Part shown: positions 42,989-54,500 of the stretch, piece by piece
Layout of the letters: each line of letters starts with the position of its first letter
How positions within the stretch are numbered: position 1 is the first letter of the stretch
From: Saprospiraceae bacterium
Lineage (GTDB): Bacteria; Bacteroidota; Bacteroidia; Chitinophagales; Saprospiraceae
Length of the DNA: 64,000 nucleotides
NCBI GenBank assembly: GCA_016719615.1
Contig: JADJYQ010000005.1
Coordinates: 124,001 to 188,000 of the forward strand
Reading direction: 5' to 3'
Notes under the pieces: generated by a model
What the model was told of the DNA's origin: nothing
The model's database searches: none
The model's input: only the letters and a program-made list of their open reading frames with translations
Made by a program: the position numbers and the translations under genes

Positions 42989-44677
42989 TTATTGAATAAC
43001 TTGTTTAAATAGAATGTATTTTAATTTTTGAATTCTTGAATTGAATTCGATGATGATCCCGGATGATAAAGCGCTATCCTGTTTATCGTGATAAACTAAC
43101 AAACGACCGTTAGGCGTTTCCACAAGATGGTGTGGTTGTCCATATTTTTCCAGGATCGCTGGCATCAGGTCATTTTTGGAAGCAAAAGAATTTTGAATCG
43201 GTAGAGAAGAGACCGTATCTATTTGAAAAATTAAATAAACATTTCCCATCTCAACGATTTTTAAATTCTTGCTTTCTTTGGTGAGTCCGTTTTTATGCAG
43301 TTTTAAGTTTTTGTCAATATCCTGGCTGATCAGGGTATCTACAGGAAGACTTTCACCAAGGATCAGCGCATTTTCTATTTTCTTAAGGTTTGGATTTTTT
43401 GAGAAGATCTGATTTTTTTTGTTAAATCTCGTCTGGGTATTTATCGGGCTGTTTAATATTTCAAGATTTTGCAAAGCCCCGGTATGGCCTTTTTCAGACA
43501 ATTCTTCCATTGCAATACGGGCTTTTTCAATATTGCCATCTATAGCATCCAGGGTGGCTAGTAATAATCGGATGTCTTCTTTTGTTTTGGTAAATTTTGT
43601 TTCAGATGTTCTTTGAAGTGCCTCTTTTCCGGCATAGAACCGAGCGCTTTCATGATCTTTGAGCAGTGCAAATGCAATGGCTTTGTTGAAATAAGCCGGT
43701 GCATAATCAGGATCCAAACTGATCGCTGCATCAAAATGTAATATGGATTGTTTTAAATATTTGATACGCATGGAATCTGCTGTTTCACCTCTGGTTTGTA
43801 CAGAAGATTCCAAGTCTAATTCTGGGAAAAATTTAAATTTTAATTCTGAAGGGGTGAAAAACTTACGTGCATACATGAGTGCTGTTACACCCATATTGTT
43901 ATATAATTCCCGGCTCGAATATTGTTGCAGCACATAATTATAAAATTGCAGTGCCTGTTGAAAAAATCCCGTTGCATGTAATAAATTGGCCGTTTCAAAT
44001 ACATCGACCAGATGGTCTAGTTTTTCTACAGACCGTTGACTTAGAATTTTTCGGTCTTGCAAACTTGGATAACCATTTATGGTGTCGGGTAATTTATATG
44101 CTTTATAAAGTTGATGTATGAGGTTTGAAGCCTGATCAAACAATCCAAAGCCTGCTGAATAGGCCAAAAAACCTCCGATGTAATCAGCTTCGGTTTCATG
44201 TACGACATCATCACTCAGATCAGCCAGTTCCTTGCCGATGGGAAGATCCCGATAGTCGTAAATAAATTCACGTCTCCAGGAATGTTTTTCATAATAATGT
44301 GTGAGTTCATGTCCGAGTAGAAATGCAATGGCAGCATCTTTATGTTCTCCGAAACTCTCGCAAACTTTGTAAGCTTTGGTTTCAAGGATTACTTCCGGTA
44401 CACTATAGTTGATAAAGGCAACATTTCTGTCTTCGTTGCGCATTGTAAATCTGGGAACAGGTAACCTAAAATCTCCGCGTGCCTGCACCAGTCGGTTGAA
44501 AATTTGAAGTGCAGCAAAATATTCCGGTGAATTCGTGTTTTCAGAAGTACGCGAAATACTGGCTTTGTTGTTTTGTACCAGGGGCAAGGTACCCATACTA
44601 CGGTCTTGACCAAAAGCAAACTGTAAGCATCCAATCAGCAATGTCAAAAGATAAGTCAACAAAAAATTTAACTTCAT
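42989..44677 (-). CDS. M48-family secreted metallopeptidase with TPR repeats
   Basis: 562 residues from ATG 44677, which begins a signal peptide (MKLNFLLTYLLTLLIGCLQFAFGQ); a longer frame to 44965 lacks one. Zinc motif HELTH in AIAFLLGHELTHYYEKHSW, and the distal Glu in DVVHETEADYIGGFLAY (E-x-x-AD type) complete an M48 gluzincin. The C-terminal 300 residues hold TPR-like helices (ASNLIHQLYKAY, LHATGFFQQALQFYNYVLQQYS, SILHFDAAISLDPDYAPAYFNKAIAFALLKD). Same strand and almost touching the FecR-like gene. Predicted periplasmic or lipid-free secreted protease acting in envelope turnover, by analogy. Confidence 0.85.
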   Translation of the reverse strand: MKLNFLLTYLLTLLIGCLQFAFGQDRSMGTLPLVQNNKASISRTSENTNSPEYFAALQIFNRLVQARGDFRLPVPRFTMRNEDRNVAFINYSVPEVILETKAYKVCESFGEHKDAAIAFLLGHELTHYYEKHSWRREFIYDYRDLPIGKELADLSDDVVHETEADYIGGFLAYSAGFGLFDQASNLIHQLYKAYKLPDTINGYPSLQDRKILSQRSVEKLDHLVDVFETANLLHATGFFQQALQFYNYVLQQYSSRELYNNMGVTALMYARKFFTPSELKFKFFPELDLESSVQTRGETADSMRIKYLKQSILHFDAAISLDPDYAPAYFNKAIAFALLKDHESARFYAGKEALQRTSETKFTKTKEDIRLLLATLDAIDGNIEKARIAMEELSEKGHTGALQNLEILNSPINTQTRFNKKNQIFSKNPNLKKIENALILGESLPVDTLISQDIDKNLKLHKNGLTKESKNLKIVEMGNVYLIFQIDTVSSLPIQNSFASKNDLMPAILEKYGQPHHLVETPNGRLLVYHDKQDSALSSGIIIEFNSRIQKLKYILFKQVIQ

Positions 44678-45047
44678 AAAAGCAAGATTTGCGGAAGAAT
44701 TACCGCCATTGAATACCTGATTGTTAATAAAATGAACCCCGACCATGAAATGAGGTGCCAAATTAACGAATTCGTTATCATTTTTTAGATAATATCGTTT
44801 AAATTTAATGATAACTACCTGATTATCACTTTGCTTAATGTCAAACTTCGAATAAAAGCTGCTCCGCAGCGGATCCAAAAACTGCAAACCAATACATCCT
44901 GGATTGAGGCTTGGCCTATATGAAATCACATTCCCGTTTGCGAATTGATAAAATTGGGAATTCATTATAGAATTGTATCATTGCAATCTGATTTAGCGAA
45001 CGACCCTATAAAATACACAGCTTAATAAAATAATATAAACATCTAAT
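44678..45047. promoter_or_regulatory. divergent regulatory region between M48 operon and CHAT gene
   Basis: 370 bases. A perfect 14-bp palindrome TAACGAATTCGTTA (44764-44777), and GTTATCATT (44774-44782) paired with AATGATAAC (44807-44815). Candidate operator region. No recognisable TAnnTTTG was found in front of the CHAT gene. Confidence 0.45.
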
Positions 45048-48000
45048 ATGAAAATGAATATTACATTTTTTAAATGTATTCAAACGATATGCATTGTATT
45101 CATTTCTGTGGGATTATATTCCCAGAATTCAGATACAATTTTAGCAAAATCAAATATTGACAGTCTGATAAAATGGAGCAGGAAATTGATCAATAGCCAG
45201 GATTTCGAAAAATCCTTAAATTTATTAGACTCAGCTGCATTTATTGCAAATAGAATTTTGGGAAAAGATCATATTTATGAAGGAAAATCCTACTTTAATA
45301 AAGGGTATGTATTTTTCATTATGGGAAAATATGATGAAGCTGAGAAACTTTATTTTCGGGCGAAAGAAATCCAGGAAAATTATTTGGGCAAAATAAACGG
45401 AGTTTATGCCAATACCATCAATAATATCGGCATCGTATATTATTATAAGCAAGATTTTGATGCAGCTGAAAAGTATTATACAGAAGCAAAGGACATTCGT
45501 GCAAAATTCTATGGGACTCAAAGTAAAGAATACTCCGGATCCTTAAATAACCTTGCACTTTTATACAGGACCAAAGATGACCATGAAAAATCATTGGAAA
45601 TGTTCCTTGAAGCAAAAGGTATTTGGTCAACTGTTGAGAATAAATTAGATCCAGGCTATGCTCATATCTTAAATAATATTGGTTTAAGTTATGCATACCT
45701 GGGTGCATATGAAAAAGCAGAACCCCTGTTTCTTGAAGCTAAGAAAATTTGGGAAATAACCGTTGGTAAATTACATCCTGATTATGCACTATCCTTGAGT
45801 TGCATTTCATTTTTATATTTGACAAAAAGTGAATTTGAAAAGGCGGAACCTTTATACATTGAAGTGATCCATATCAAAGAGAAGGTATATGGAAAGGACC
45901 ACGAAGAATATGCCTCTGCCGTCAATAATCTCGGAGTATTGTATACTAAAAAAGGAGATTTTAAGAGAGGAGAACGATTGTGTTTAGAAGCTAAAGACAT
46001 TCGCGAGAAATCATTTGGGAAAGAAAACAATGACTATGCAGAATCACTTATCAATCTGGCAAACCTTTATAAACTTACTAATAAATTCGACCTCGTTGAA
46101 CCTATGCTTGTCGAAGCAAGGGCTATCTGGGCTAAAATATTAGGAAAAGAACATTCTCAATATGGGATTGCAACCATGAATCTTGCAAATCATTTTTTTG
46201 ATATCAAAAATTTTCAAAAGGCTGAACCTCTTTATTTAGAGGCGTTGGAACTGAGAGCTAAAGTATTTGGCAAACAGCACGAATCGTATGCGGACGTGCT
46301 TTATAATTTTGCAAATATGTATTTAGAGACTGGCGATTTGCAACAAGCTGAAAAACTAACATTGGAAGCACGTGAAATTTATTTAAAGTCATTTGGAAAA
46401 GAGAATGCGAATTATATAAATTCCTTGAATCATTTGGTTTCTATCTATCAGCATACAGACAGATTGGAAAAATGTGCGAGCCTAATTTTCGAAATGGATG
46501 AACTGATTCGAAACTTGGTTGAAAAAGCAGCATCATATTCATCTGAAAGTCAAATGTTAGCATATCTGCCAACGTTCAAAAATCCTGTTTCCAAGATTCT
46601 TACTTTCATTCACCAGCATCCGTCGCATGAGTTGATTCAATTGGCTTACAATAATGCGCTATTTTACAATGGTTATCTCATGGAAAACGCTCAAAGGATT
46701 TCAAATTTAGCAACAAGTTCGGATAGCATTTTTCAGAAGAACTTTACAGATTGGAGGGGAAAACTTAGGCAATTAAGTATTGAATATACAAAACCCATAG
46801 CGCAAAGGAAAAGAATTCTTGAGTTGGAACAAGAAGCTGAGGCTTTGGAAAAAACATTAATTAAAAGTTCACCCGAATTTGGTGAAACGCGCAAGCTTAC
46901 TGATTGGAAAGAGGTGTTAGTTCAATTGCCAAATGCAAGCGCCGCCATTGAATTCATACATTTTGAATCATATGGAAATAAAGATAGTGTTATTTATGCG
47001 GCATTGATATTGAAAAAAGGAGATCCATATCCTCGTATGATTCCACTTTTTTCAGGTTCTGAATTGCACAAATCTTTAATTTCAGAAGATGAAATAAAGA
47101 ATCAGTACGGTTTGAGCCTATCTTATAATCGAGGTGTGACACCAACGAAAAATAGAACTTTTGACCATACATATCATTTAATTTGGAAACCTATCGAGAA
47201 AAATTTGAATGGAATTCATAAAGTATTTTATGCAACGAGTGGGCTCTTACATCAGATTAATTTAGATGCTATAAAAGTGGATGAAAAAACGATACTTGCA
47301 GATGATTTTCAATTGGTTCGTCTAGGGAGTACCCGTTCATTGGTTCAAAATAGAAAAGCGGATTTTATTAAAAATAAGGAAGTTGTTTTATATGGTGGAA
47401 TAAATTACAATTTGGAGCCAATCGATCAAAACAAAAGGCTTACTGAGGAAATTAATTTCACGCAAGTAGAAAATAAACTCAATTCTACAAATTCAGGTCT
47501 AAACGCAGATGCATTCAAACAGTTATGGAATTACTTGCCTGGGACGGAAAAGGAAACGAAAGATATTATGAAGTTAATGGAACACACAGATTTCAAGGTG
47601 AAATATTTTTCAAATTTTGCAGCCACTGAAGAATCTTTTAAACAAATTGGAAAAAATAAGGCATCACCGCAAATTTTACATGTGGCAACTCATGGTTTTT
47701 TCTTCTCTGAGGCTGATAAAGTTCTGGATGAAAATAGGATGCTTGAGTCAGCTGTAGATTCGATGGGTAGAATCTATAAAAGTTCAGAGTTGCCCATGAT
47801 GCGATCAGGACTTTTGCTTTCAGCAGCGAATTATGCTTGGAAAGAAAACAGACCTTATTCTGAAGGAATGGAAGATGGAATATTAACCGCTTATGAAATC
47901 AGTCAAATGAATTTGTCAAATACGGAATTAGTGGTTTTATCAGCTTGTGAAACTGGATTGGGAGACATTCAGGGTAATGAAGGAGTTTATGGTTTGCAAA

Positions 48001-48233
48001 GGGCCTTCAAAATTGCAGGAGCCAAGTATATCATGATGAGTTTATGGCAGATTCCGGATGAGGAGACCAAAGAATTTATGGTTCGCTTTTATGCGAATTT
48101 ATTGAGTTCAAAGAGTCTCGCTGGAAGTGGCAACAAAATGAGTATTCCGGAGGCTTTTCGGGCAGCACAAAAGGAGTTGCGAGAATTAGGCTTCAATCCA
48201 TACCAATGGGCTGGTTTTATTTTGGTCGAATAG
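45048..48233 (+). CDS. CHAT domain protein with N-terminal TPR repeats
   Basis: 1061 residues. Signal-like N-terminus (FFKCIQTICIVFISVGLYSQ, about 6-25). From about 40 to 470 there are about nine kinesin-light-chain-type TPRs of 42 residues (pattern YA-LNNLG-LY ... AEPLFLEAKxI ... GKEHxxYA). The C-terminal CHAT domain (about 720-1061) is a caspase-like fold with His882 in LHVATHGFFF and Cys967 in VVLSACETGLG, ending WAGFILVE. CHAT proteases such as those linked to type III-E CRISPR effectors cleave partner proteins when activated; here no CRISPR genes are near. It is divergent from the M48 operon. The partner is unknown; secretion is unusual for CHAT proteins. Confidence 0.92.
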   Translation: MKMNITFFKCIQTICIVFISVGLYSQNSDTILAKSNIDSLIKWSRKLINSQDFEKSLNLLDSAAFIANRILGKDHIYEGKSYFNKGYVFFIMGKYDEAEKLYFRAKEIQENYLGKINGVYANTINNIGIVYYYKQDFDAAEKYYTEAKDIRAKFYGTQSKEYSGSLNNLALLYRTKDDHEKSLEMFLEAKGIWSTVENKLDPGYAHILNNIGLSYAYLGAYEKAEPLFLEAKKIWEITVGKLHPDYALSLSCISFLYLTKSEFEKAEPLYIEVIHIKEKVYGKDHEEYASAVNNLGVLYTKKGDFKRGERLCLEAKDIREKSFGKENNDYAESLINLANLYKLTNKFDLVEPMLVEARAIWAKILGKEHSQYGIATMNLANHFFDIKNFQKAEPLYLEALELRAKVFGKQHESYADVLYNFANMYLETGDLQQAEKLTLEAREIYLKSFGKENANYINSLNHLVSIYQHTDRLEKCASLIFEMDELIRNLVEKAASYSSESQMLAYLPTFKNPVSKILTFIHQHPSHELIQLAYNNALFYNGYLMENAQRISNLATSSDSIFQKNFTDWRGKLRQLSIEYTKPIAQRKRILELEQEAEALEKTLIKSSPEFGETRKLTDWKEVLVQLPNASAAIEFIHFESYGNKDSVIYAALILKKGDPYPRMIPLFSGSELHKSLISEDEIKNQYGLSLSYNRGVTPTKNRTFDHTYHLIWKPIEKNLNGIHKVFYATSGLLHQINLDAIKVDEKTILADDFQLVRLGSTRSLVQNRKADFIKNKEVVLYGGINYNLEPIDQNKRLTEEINFTQVENKLNSTNSGLNADAFKQLWNYLPGTEKETKDIMKLMEHTDFKVKYFSNFAATEESFKQIGKNKASPQILHVATHGFFFSEADKVLDENRMLESAVDSMGRIYKSSELPMMRSGLLLSAANYAWKENRPYSEGMEDGILTAYEISQMNLSNTELVVLSACETGLGDIQGNEGVYGLQRAFKIAGAKYIMMSLWQIPDEETKEFMVRFYANLLSSKSLAGSGNKMSIPEAFRAAQKELRELGFNPYQWAGFILVE

Positions 48234-48360
48234 GATCAAAGAGATTTGAAGCATTATAAGAATTTTCACTGAGATTCTCAAGTTTCTAAGGATTAATAAA
48301 TACTCCAAGCTCTTTTCTCATGGAAACTAAATTTTGAAATGAGGATTTTAGGAATTAATC

Positions 48361-48368
48361 TATCTTTG
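48361..48368 (+). promoter_or_regulatory. -7 element TATCTTTG of the small secreted protein gene
   Basis: Perfect TAnnTTTG, 65 bases before the ATG at 48433. Confidence 0.5.
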
Positions 48369-48432
48369 GTGATAACGCCGGCAATTTGCGGGCACTTATA
48401 CATATTCATCATTATTCAAAATCAAATTATTT

Positions 48433-48888
48433 ATGAAGAGTTTTCTATTATTTTGTGCAATTATTTTATCTAGTGCGGTTATGTCCCAATCCAATCTGGG
48501 TGGAATATCTCAACCAAAAGGATCCGGTGATGGTCTCAATCCGGGCACTCAAAAGAACCAGAAAGTCAACACACAGACCAACACAACTGGAACAGCCGCG
48601 AGGAAATGTTGTGCCAAAATTTATGTGAGCACGCCGGCAGCTAAAAAAGGAGGCAAGACAACCAATCGACTCTTATCCGGCAATCCATTTAAGGGGAAAG
48701 AAAGGGGTATAGACCTGAGTTTTGATTTCCTGGACCCTAACGGAACTGCAGTGGATGGCCTGGATCATGCGATCACCACAGACGGCTCCGGAAACGTTTA
48801 TGTGGATGCAGCAAAACTTCCTGCCGGGAAAAAGATACGCCTACGGGCTAAGGCAGGTAAATCCTCAGAAACCTATGCTTTGAATTGA
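48433..48888 (+). CDS. small secreted protein with GGISQPKGSGDG segment
   Basis: 151 residues. Signal peptide MKSFLLFCAIILSSAVMSQ, then SNLGGISQPKGSGDGLNP, which shares the pattern GGI[ST]-P-K-SGDG with the repeats of the FecR-like protein at 41902-42978. Then a Cys pair (RKCCAKIYVST), a basic stretch, and a C-terminal half that could be beta-rich (IDLSFDFLDPNGTAVDGLDHAITTDGSGNVYVDAAKLPAGKKIRLRAKAG). No known family recognised. Own promoter and terminator, so monocistronic between the CHAT gene and the caspase array. Confidence 0.7.
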   Translation: MKSFLLFCAIILSSAVMSQSNLGGISQPKGSGDGLNPGTQKNQKVNTQTNTTGTAARKCCAKIYVSTPAAKKGGKTTNRLLSGNPFKGKERGIDLSFDFLDPNGTAVDGLDHAITTDGSGNVYVDAAKLPAGKKIRLRAKAGKSSETYALN

Positions 48889-48912
48889 TTCGCATCTATA
48901 CGACCAAATTAC

Positions 48913-48948
48913 AAAGGAGGTATATACTATGAATATATCTCCTTTTTT
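48913..48948 (+). terminator. intrinsic terminator after the small secreted protein gene
   Basis: Stem AAAGGAGGTATAT / ATATATCTCCTTT (one G-T pair) with a 7-base loop and a run of six T. Confidence 0.85.
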
Positions 48949-49237
48949 ATTGGGCTGAACATGGTTCTGGCTATCCCTAATTTATTTAGCAAAGCAACTT
49001 ATCGCTTGTAAAATGAGTATTTTTAGGCATATGATCAAAAAGTATGCGTCTTATGTTTGATTTTAAGTTACAATTATGATAACTTTTTCTATATTTGATC
49101 AACTACTTATGGGTTAAGTAGACAGCCTTTAATGTCTAGGCAAAGAAAGGCACTTTTATATAGCGGGGAAAATCTAAATTTTTAAAAATTTGATGGATAG
49201 CTAACAGGTGTTAGTTGATGATTGTTAGTAAATGGTT

Positions 49238-49287
49238 GTCCTGACATGAAGAGCTCTCTATTTAATAAATCTAACTGATGTCGGGAG
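49238..49287. repeat. CCCGACAT-type hairpin element
   Basis: CCTGACATGAAGAG ... TGATGTCGGGAG, same ends as the copy at 27979-28030, with an inner palindrome AGAGCTCT. Confidence 0.6.
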
Positions 49288-49377
49288 TTGAAGGTTACTT
49301 AAAAAGGGATTAAAAATAACATTTGTTAGTCGATGCTTTTTATCTGATATTATGAACTTTGGAAAAACGAGAAATTG

Positions 49378-51536
49378 ATGAAAAGAGGATTCTATATTTT
49401 ATTCACGTGGATTTTTATAATTTCAAATATTATAAGCCAGTCCAAAGGCGCCTCACCCCAACCCTCTCGGCACAGTGAAGAGGGCCAGGGTGAGGTGTAT
49501 GCGGTAGTTGTTGGAATTAGCGACTACCAGGATAAAGAAATCCCAGACCTTCGCTTCGCCCATAAAGACGCTGAAGCATTTGCAAACTACCTTCGTTCCT
49601 CAGCAGGCGGGTCCTTAGACCACGATCATTTGAAAGTTTTAATGAATGAGCAGGCAACAGCAGCGCAGTTTGCAATTGCCCTGGATTGGTTATGGGAGGT
49701 GGTTAAAGAAGGTGATCAGGTCATCATCTACTTTTCAGGTCATGGAGATGTGGAGAAAAAGAGCCTGACCCAACCGGGATATTTACTTTGCTGGGATGCA
49801 CCATCGCGTGTTTATCTTGCGGGTGGCGCATTGGCCCTTCCCATGTTTCAAGATGTGATTTCCACACTATCTGTTCAGAATAAAGCTAAAGTAGTTGTCA
49901 TCACAGATGCCTGCCGATCTGGAAAATTAGCTGGAAGCAGTGTTGGAGGATCACAGATCACAGGAGCCAATCTTGCAAAGCAATATGCGAATGAAATTAA
50001 AATACTTTCATGCCAGCCAAATGAATATTCTATCGAAGGAGAACAATGGGGGGGTGGACGCGGAGCATTTAGTTACCACTTGATAGATGCCTTGTATGGG
50101 ATGGCGGATTTAAATACCGATCTGATCGTAAGCTTACAAGAAGCTGGACGATATCTAGAGGATCACGTGAGTGCGGAGGTTGCGCCGGTTAGTCAGGTGC
50201 CAATGATCATCGGAAACAGAACGGATCCAATCGCTCATGTAGATGTTAACATGTTGGCTTCAATGAAAACAGGTAAATTGAGCCAAATGAGTTTTCTTTC
50301 ATCAATTGATGCAAGAGGAATTGAAGAAGAAGTATTGGTCCAGGTAGATACATCCATAAAACGGAATTATCGATTGTTTAAGCAAGCATTAAACGAAAAA
50401 GTATTTTTAGTACCTGACAATGCATGTGCAGATTTTTATTATGAACAATTGATGAAGGAGCCAAAATTGAGCCGATTACATTCAACTTTGAAAAGAAATT
50501 ATGCTGCTGCATTACAGGATGATGCACAACAAGCCATCAACCGATATATGAAAGCGGATGTTAGTGAACTTAGTCTCTCACAAAAATCAAAGGTCGTCCG
50601 CTATAGCGATTTCCCGCGTCAGTTAGCCCGCGCAGCAAATTTATTGGGACAAAATCATTATTTATATCGTACGCTCCAGGCTCGAAGTGCTTATTTTGAA
50701 GGCTTTCCTTTAATACATGGTGGAGAGTTTACCCAGGATATGATTAAAAGGGCAGCTTTAAAATTTCAGGAATCCATCCATTGGGATCCAAATATGCCAC
50801 TGGCACTTTTAGGATTGGCATGGATACATGGCTTTGGATGGGCGCAAGCTGATTCAGCAGAATATTATACGCATAAAGCCACCATAAATTCTCCAAGCTG
50901 GATACTGCCTTTTGTTCGGCTATCAGAGATCTATTCGACGATGTTATTTGATTTTGTCAAGTCAAAAGAATACCTGGATCGTGCAGCACAAATTGATTCT
51001 AGCTCACCACTCTATTGGGAAGCAGAAGGCAGTTTTTATTTTGAACAACATCGCTACAGTGAAGCAGAACTTATTTTTAAAAAAATAATAGAAAATGCTT
51101 CTTCTTCAATTTGTATGCCTTGTGCTCAAAACTCTTTGGTGAAAATTTATATAAATACCGATCGATTGCCAGAGGCTATGGAATTGGCTAAAAAATTAAT
51201 AATTTCCGATTCTTCAAATTCAACTTCACACAATACCCTTGGAATAGTTTTGACTAAAATGGGAAAATACAAAGATGCAGAAAACGAATTCAGAATTGCT
51301 GTGCAACTTTCTGCTAACCAAACAAATCCTGAAATGGCAATTTACTATTGGAAGGCTTATATCTTTCTTGAACAAAAGATATAACTAAAGCATTTGAAGC
51401 ATTTGAAAAAGCTTTAAAGCTTGGGTATGATGATTACAGTTGGATGCAGGTGGATCCGGAATTTAGCTTGCTCCGACAAAATAGTACGGAGTGGAATGCA
51501 TTGATGCAAAAATATTTCCCAGATAAAATGAAATAA
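49378..51536 (+). CDS. caspase-TPR protein 1 of the array, frameshifted near 3' end
   Basis: Signal peptide (MKRGFYILFTWIFIISNIIS). Caspase-like C14 domain about 40-290: His122 in YFSGHGDVEKK, Cys179 in VVITDACRSGK, the conserved QPNEYSIEGEQWGGGRGAF block. A linker with RNYAAALQDDAQQ follows, then TPRs. The linker between signal and caspase domain (49451-49495) is a palindrome-like DNA repeat. ATG 49378 is used; a TTG three bases earlier is not needed. The frame stops at 51384, but one extra A in the run at 51374-51377 restores FLEQKDITKAFEAFEKALKLG and the family C-terminus ending MQKYFPDKMK at 51536: 719 residues in total. Leads a tight operon. Confidence 0.9.
49451..49495 (+). repeat. in-frame palindromic repeat in caspase gene 1
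   Basis: CCTCACCCCAACCCTCT pairs with AGAGGGCCAGGGTGAGG at 14 of 17 positions around an 11-base loop. It encodes the linker before the caspase domain. Confidence 0.75.
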
Positions 51537-51543
51537 AATTTAA

Positions 51544-54500
51544 ATGAAATTATACTTAATCCTAATATCAGTACTTGTAAGCCTTAGTTTGAATTCCCAA
51601 TCCAAAGGAATAAAAGAACTGCCAACTGCAAACTCAAAACTGCCTACTTCTTCCACCTATGCAGTCGTCATCGGCATCTCCGACTACCAGGATCCCGGCA
51701 TCCCCGATCTTCGTTTTGCAGATAAAGACGCGGAAGCATTCGCGAATTTTCTCAGATCAAGTGCAGGAGGTAAACTTGACAATGACCATTTAAAACTGCT
51801 GATCAATTCAGAAGCCACGATGGCCCAATTTGCGAATGCATTGGACTGGTTGTGGGAAGTTTGCAAGGAAGGAGATCAGGCAATTATTTATTTTTCAGGA
51901 CATGGCGACGTGGAGAAAAAGAGTTTGACGCAACCGGGGTTCTTGCTTTGTTGGGATGCTCCGGCGAGGGTGTATATGGCTGGTGGTGCATTTGCATTAC
52001 CGATGTTGCAGGAAGTGGTTTCAACTTTATCCATACAGAACAAAGCCAAAGTCATCGTCATTACAGATGCGTGTCGTTCAGGTACCTTGGCCGGAAGTTC
52101 CGTAGGTGGATCACAGGCTACAGCTGCCAACCTCGCTAAACAATTTGGAAATGAGATCAAGATCATGTCTTGTCAGCCGAATGAATACAGTATCGAGGGC
52201 GAACAATGGGGCGGCGGTCGCGGTGCATTTTCCTATCATCTTCTCGATGCTCTTTACGGGATGGCCGATATCAACAATGATTTATGGGTTACTTTGCAGG
52301 AAATCGGAAGATATCTGGAAGATCACGTAACCAATGAGGTCGCACCGGTAAGTCAGGTGCCGATGACGGTTGGTAACCGCAATGAGCGATTGACAAGTAT
52401 AGATGAACAGTTGTTAGCCTCTCTTAAATCAGGCAAGTCCCATCAAACAAAGATGTTGTCGGCAGTGGAATCGAAGGGCATTGAAGAGGACGTACTTTCC
52501 AAATTGGATACGAATACAAAATTGACTTATCAACTTTTCAAAAAGGCATTAAAGAACAAAACCTTTTTAGAACCAATCGATTCTTGTGCAAATAGCTATT
52601 ATGAACAATTGATCAAAGAACCTCAATTGGAACGTTTGCATTCAACAATGAAGCGCAATTATGCGGCTGCATTGCAGGATGATGCACAACAAGTGATCAA
52701 CATTTGGCTCAAAGCAGATGTAAAAGAACTGAATTGCATAGGAAAAAGCATCCCACTGGGTCCCATCCCCGATAACTTAAAAAAAGCTGCTGAGCTTTTG
52801 GGAACCCAACATTATATGCATTCTTATTTGACAGCCAGGCATTTATTATTCGAAGGCATTACTCAAATGAAGCACAGCAATCCTGATGTCTTGATGGGAA
52901 ACCGTATTTTAGAAAAATATAAACAGGCTCTGGTACTTGAGCCCAATTCTCCGGTGTTGTGGCATCAAATGAGCAGGGTTTATATCAATAATTTAAGAAA
53001 TCTTGATTCTGCTTATTTATGTGCAAATAATGCGATAAGCCTTTCTCCGCAATGGGTTCTGCCCTTAACAGATTTGTACAATGCAATGGTTCAAATAGAT
53101 AAGTTGGATTTTGCAGAAAAGGTGCTTAAACAGGCAGAATCCATTCAGCCTGAACATCCCTATGTCATTCAAGCGAATGCTTCTCTTAGAATTCATAAAG
53201 GTGATATCGAAGGATCTATTTCAGCTTTCAAGGCTTACCTGGAAGCAAAAGGACCCTTATATCCTTGTTGGTTTAGTGATTTCGGCTTCAGTTTAGCTCA
53301 AGCTGGAAGGTTTGAAGAGGCTGAAGCAGCATACCAAAAGGCACTTGAATTAGATTCCACAAATTCCACTATAATGAACAATTTGGCATCATTATATAGG
53401 CTCTTAAAAAGGCAGAAAGATGCAGAAAAATGGTTGCTGAAATCCATGGAATTTGATTCCACTGCCATATTTACCTCACATAATCTGGGTACTTATTATC
53501 TGGAAATGAATGAAATCCAAAAGGCAGAACATTACTTTAAAAAAACGCTGGCATTGGATTCAAATTACATTTCCAGTCTTATTGCTTTAGGCGAAATATA
53601 TTGCCGTTATTTCCTGCCATCTAAAATAAATGAAGCTGAGTTATTATATTCCAGAGCCCTTTCATTGGATTCTGCCTCACCTCTGGTCCTGAATAGTTTA
53701 GGTATATTTTATTTTATTACCAACAGACCACTAGCCGGAATAGAAGCCCTAAAGAAAAGTCTCAACATCCAACCAGATAACCTCAATGTTGTCCGCAATC
53801 TGGCAGCTTTTTACAGCCAAATGGGAGAAGATTCTTTAGCGATAGATCTTGTGAATAACTTTTTAAAACAGAATACCAACCCGGAGGCTGAAAATACTTT
53901 ACTCGGCTTTTTAGGATTTATTTATATAAGAAAGTTAAATTTTAAAAAAGGAGCAGAAGTGTTTGAAAAGTTAGTAGCCCTTGATTCCACCCATATTTCC
54001 AACTCCAACAATCTTGCTTATGCTTACCTTAATTTGGGTAGATATAATGAGTCTGAAATAATTTTCAAAAGAATTCTCTCCAGAGATTCCTTCCACTTTC
54101 CTTCCTGGGGAAATCTGGGAGAGATCTATTTAAAAGCCGGTCGTTATGAGGAAGCCGAGAAATTCCTGGAAAAATCCATGTCCTTAAATCAAGCCTGGGT
54201 TTATTCCTGGACCAATTTTGGGGCATTGTATTTAAAAACCCATAAATACATAAAGGCAGAAGAATATCTTAAGAAAGCCTTACAAGTTGATTCAACGTTT
54301 TCTGAACCCATGATCTATCTTGGCCATGTTTACTTAGAAACAAATCGTCAGGATGAAGCTCGGAATAGCTTTAGCAATGCGATTCGGGTCAACCCTTCTG
54401 CAACGAATGCATATTTGGGACTGGCAAGTCTTCTGGCCAAGGAGGGAAAACCCAAAGAAGCTATGAAACATGTTGTACAAGCCATTGAAATAAATGCCAC

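Larger units (their letters stand above)
48889..49377. other. intergenic region before the caspase array
   Basis: 489 bases: terminator (48913-48948), a TATATTTG -7-like box (49090-49097, no -33), CTAAC palindromes (49201-49214, variant 49316-49329) and a CCCGACAT-type element (49238-49287). This should contain the promoter of the array. Confidence 0.55.

Noticed and set aside
44678..44965. 96-residue N-terminal extension of the M48 protein
   Set aside because: A normal signal peptide begins at 44677; the extension lacks one and covers the regulatory gap.
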